Positions 19,145-22,553 of a stretch of DNA of 22,553 nucleotides are shown piece by piece. A program made the position numbers and the translations under genes. Every line of letters starts with the position of its first letter. Position 1 is the stretch's first letter. This DNA is from Oppiella nova (taxonomy: Eukaryota; Arthropoda; Arachnida; Sarcoptiformes; Oppiidae). The stretch is from contig CAJPVJ010000592.1 in the NCBI GenBank assembly GCA_905397405.1, positions 1 through 22,553 on the forward strand. Direction: 5' to 3'. A model generated the notes under the pieces. The model worked only from the letters and a program-made list of their open reading frames with translations. It ran no database searches and was not told where the DNA came from.

Positions 19145-21890
19145 TTCAGAGTATATATGCTTTCAATTGATTTCTTGGCAATCGTTGATATCAAGTTTGG
19201 CCACAAATCGATGCCTAATGAGAGGCAAAGGGATGCACACAAGACTTGAACACAATTTTCATACGATATGAAGATTTATGTGATCACCCGGTGATTGTGA
19301 TACTGTTGATTGACAATTATGTGTCAAATTTATATAATTTTATAATCAAATGTTAGGAACATTTTAATTATTTAAAAATGTTATTCTAGTTATTGTATAA
19401 CAATTATAATGACTGTTTTTTATTAGAAGTATAAATATTTTAATATTACCGGTGGTTAAAATACAATACTGTATCTAATTGGGATATCATACTATCTAAA
19501 TCTATATACTGTAATTTAATTTGTTTTTTAAATAATAATTTATGATTAAAAACTAAAGTTGTTTATTTTTATTGGTTGATTGTGTAATTAATTGTCATTT
19601 AATTAAGTGAATTGGTCATGTTTATGTTTATTATTTAGCATACAGTATTATAACGATTATAAATAAATATTAAAATAATTTATTATAAATATTGCTTTAC
19701 TGTACTTTGGAGTAAATTTATTTTAAAAATTCTTTACCGTATTGAATTCAGACAATTCAATGTTTGAAAATTTATTCAAGCTACATTATTCTAGCCAAAT
19801 CTAGTCTAACAAATCATTGCTATATTACAAAAAAATACTTTAATAATATTGACTCCCATTAGATATAAAACAGTAATTTAAAGTGTTTAAAGTGTTTAAA
19901 TATCTGACCCTTATTATAGTTAATGTTTTTAAATTCATAAAATGGTTATGTTATGAAGAAAGTTAATAATATTTAAATGCAATACAGTATTGCATACAAA
20001 GAGCAAATATGGCCCAAAGCTTTGTTGTCATATCACTTACACCTGTCCTTCACCTACACATCAAATGTTAATAATATGTGACTATCATTTTTAATGGTTA
20101 TTTGTTTTGAAAAGTGATTGTCTGGTAGGCCTTCGATATTTTTAGAGATGTCATATTTAATATAACTTATTTCCCAAATTTTTAAATCTTATTGTTTGTG
20201 TTAAAATTATTCATAAATCACAACTTTATGTATAAATATTTCTTAGATATAAAACCACTTAATTTTAATTATAATAAAATTATTATTTGGCTAAATGGTG
20301 CTATTTTGTAAAAATAGTTTTAATACCATTATAAGCTATATTATCCAAATTGATGTTTTTGTATAGATATGTTTTCAATATGTTAATTTTTAGTTAATTT
20401 ATGTTTGACATTAGTTTAAAATTCAAGTTAATTAAAATTATAACAAATTATTTTTAGAATTTCATATATTAGTACTGCATTTATTGAATTTCATTATAAT
20501 TTAATCTATAAAATAATATGAAATTAAATTATTTTTTGCACTTAAATTGGAGATTCAATGAAATATGTCTTTATTTGTACTCTATTTTTAAATATGTCAA
20601 CATTTACTAAATCTTTACAAATAAGCTAAGTTCAAAAGCTAATTAAAAATTGTAATTTTCAATTTGCACTCATTTGGTGCTCAAATTAGTGATCGACAAG
20701 GACTCAAACATTTTCAATCAAATATAGTACTTAAAAAAGTAATCATTTGGGAGTTTTAGCATTTTGAAATTTAAATTTTAAAATTTTTGTTATTTTCTAT
20801 GACGAGATGTGATTTGTAAATAAATAAATCAATTAAAATGTTTTATAGAATTCAATATCATATATACCCTTTATAAATGTAATTTAAAACATAATTATTT
20901 AAAAATTCTAAAATTGTTTAAAATTAAAATCACACCAATAAGTGAAGCAATTTGAAATACCCCTAAAGTTTGAGCAAAACAGGACCCCTCCTCTCGCCGA
21001 AGGCTCCAAAATAGACAAAATTTCTGCGGAGAAACCAATTTTGAAATTAATTCAAAAATCACGCAAAAGTATACCACTTGGAAACATTGAGTCCAACATG
21101 GGTTAACTGATTCAAAGAATACTGGTCAGTATTAGTAGAATACTGTACTGTATGGCATATTTCACAAATATTGTTAATTCTATTTTATGACATATATATT
21201 TATATACTGTAAGATCTGTACCTTAACTGTAAATATACAGAAGTATATGATATTAAATGATATTAAATTAGCTCATAAATTTAACAATTAATTAATATCT
21301 TATTTTGATTGAAATACAAAATTAGATAATTTCCGGAATTTGTTTTAAAATCCAATCATAATTCTTACTAAAAACACATATAAAATCCCACATTATATGT
21401 GTTTGTATGGTATGGCAACCTTTTTCCCAGTGCAGTCCGAGTTTATACGGTATTAAATAAAATTGGGGGGAATTCCAAGTCTTATCCAGTACTCTGCTTA
21501 TAATATTGTAATAGAGAACTGGCTGTGGAAAAGCACTTAAACGAGTTTCAAACTAACCATCTGTACGAAAGTAAGACCTTAGCCTTAGCCTTGCATTAGA
21601 TAAAAATCATACCTCCCTACTATGTATGAATCGCTATTTTTTGCTCCAATATTTAAACTGAAAGTAAGAGTGGATTCACTTTTATTTGTTCATAAAAACG
21701 TTTGAGGTATATGTATAGAAACTGATAGTAATAATAGAATTATTGAATTGCTTTGAAAATTAAAATAAATATATTCTTTAAATAAGAATTTACTTTGTTT
21801 AAGACATAATTTTACAAAACATTTTCAAAAGGGGTTAATAAACGTTATATAAACAGTTAACAAAATCAGAAAACACATTAATAATATTTT
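19145..21890. other. Long AT-rich intergenic region (2.7 kb)
   Basis: 3' of the DUF924 gene. No supported coding frame. Two slightly GC-richer islands occur, about 20990-21030 and about 21410-21610, which could be remnants of repeats or unspliced exons; neither gives a frame I recognise. Short direct repeats are seen (ttaaagtgtttaaagtgtttaaa near 19879, gatattaaat twice near 21249). Confidence 0.45.
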
Positions 21891-21922
21891 ACACTCCTTT
21901 TATTATCTGATTATGATGTGAG

Positions 21923-22314
21923 TGATGAAGAAGAAGGAGAAAAGTTTGTGAATAAAAGTTCTAAAAGTGTTAATACAAGCGATGAACTCGACTATGAAGG
22001 CAGTGGTGGTGATGAGGGCGAGGAGGACGGGGATGAGTGTCAGTCGGAGACGTTTTTGGATAAAGTGAAGAAACTGCACGAAGAGGGCAGAAATGTGAAA
22101 CTGTCTAAAAATGTCAATCATATCAACGAAACATTTGCTTTACTTAATAACGCTAAGACTGTTTTGGGAAATCTGTTTGGAATGAGTGAACGAGAAAAAT
22201 ATAAAGCAATTGAATTTCTGTCAGAAATTGATTTCAGAATATCTTCGCAATGTATGACATCTTTGATGAAAGTGTTTCAGGCCATTGGAAACGCTGAACT
22301 TTGGGCCATTAAAA
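21923..22314 (+). CDS. Exon of an NRF-6-like (nose resistant to fluoxetine) protein, partial
   Basis: NRF-6 proteins are multi-pass membrane acyltransferase-3 relatives with an N-terminal ectodomain. This exon codes for an acidic low-complexity start (SDEEEGEKF, EGSGGDEGEEDGDE), then a helical part (FLDKVKKLHEEG) and the segment ISSQCMTSLMKVF..., ending GNAELWAIK. The pattern Cys-(about 18)-W-A-x-K just before a phase-1 donor (A|GTAAGT at 22315) resembles the start of the NRF domain, where the next residues are usually MLD.. (AAA A+TG would supply K M). No membrane segment is visible here. The acceptor is taken as gatgtgag|T at 21922/21923, but the frame stays open upstream so the true start may differ. 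The assignment rests on a short motif and is tentative. Confidence 0.55.
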
Positions 22315-22553
22315 GTAAGTCTTCAAAGTTATAGCAAATTCTTAATTCAAAATTCTAGTTATTTTTAACCCTAGTAGTTTCTATTAAAGAATTCAACTTA
22401 CAGTATAAGAATATATATAATTATTCATAATTAACATTAAATATAACATATTTAAACTAATTATGATAATACAAAATTACAATGAATATGATATTGGTAT
22501 TTAACAACTATTAATAATTATTAATGAAAAGAAAATTATAAAACGTGCCATAA
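22315..22553 (+). other. Intron of the NRF-6-like gene, running off the window
   Basis: Begins with the strong donor GTAAGT after the phase-1 exon end. AT-rich and non-coding; no downstream exon before the window ends. Confidence 0.5.

Noticed and set aside
20895-21077. 60-codon minus-strand frame with a hydrophobic end
   Set aside because: No family motif, no splice or start support, and AT-rich borders; likely chance or repeat remnant.
21579-21594. Telomere-like ccttagccttagcctt
   Set aside because: Only two to three units and not the arthropod TTAGG/CCTAA repeat.
1-22553. CRISPR arrays, bacterial operons, prophage
   Set aside because: The repeats are not spaced arrays; genes have introns and eukaryotic families, so no prokaryotic system is supported.

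Overview
This is an AT-rich arthropod genomic window. Genes are split by many very short introns (mostly about 53-90 nt, with normal GT..AG ends) plus a few longer ones, and lie in long AT-rich non-coding stretches. The gene set (a secreted CUB protein with a disulfide-rich N-terminal module, a lysosomal-type hexosaminidase, LRRFIP, and an NRF-6-like ectodomain) and the genome style suggest a chelicerate, most likely an acariform mite. The taxon is an inference.

Layout: 1-775 perfect long inverted repeat; 1263-3358 (+) secreted CUB-domain protein in about eight exons; 4238-5372 (-) divergent SOX-like HMG-box protein; 5748-7696 (-) GH20 beta-hexosaminidase lacking two internal segments; 9083-13048 (-) LRRFIP coiled-coil protein in seven exons; 15040-15969 (-) unrecognised two-TM protein in two exons; 18484-19144 (+) DUF924-family gene lacking part of its middle; about 21923-22314 (+) exon of an NRF-6-like protein running out of the window. 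The genes look like unrelated housekeeping or secretory loci; I see no operon-like or pathway relation between them.

The strongest unexplained structure is at the assembly level. Six places show a 127-base segment, one extra base (A five times, T once), and the same 127 bases again: 1581, 4693, 5853, 11281, 15549 and 17252. Two further duplications (173 and 135 bp) flank the only two N characters. Two longer near-identical tandem copies (about 0.84 and 0.55 kb, about 1-2% divergent by eye) are also joined through a single A. These behave like unmerged contig ends or haplotype copies, not biological tandem repeats. Removing one copy restores the reading frames of the CUB, HMG-box and two-TM genes, and total exon lengths then divide by three (317 aa HMG, 196 aa two-TM; the LRRFIP model gives 431 aa).

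The unit at 17252-17506 is stranger. Its second copy repeats the first 87 bases, and the remaining 40 bases are the base-by-base complement of the first copy in the SAME orientation (40/40). Ordinary inversion or duplication cannot make this. It is either a software fault or something that deserves raw-read inspection.
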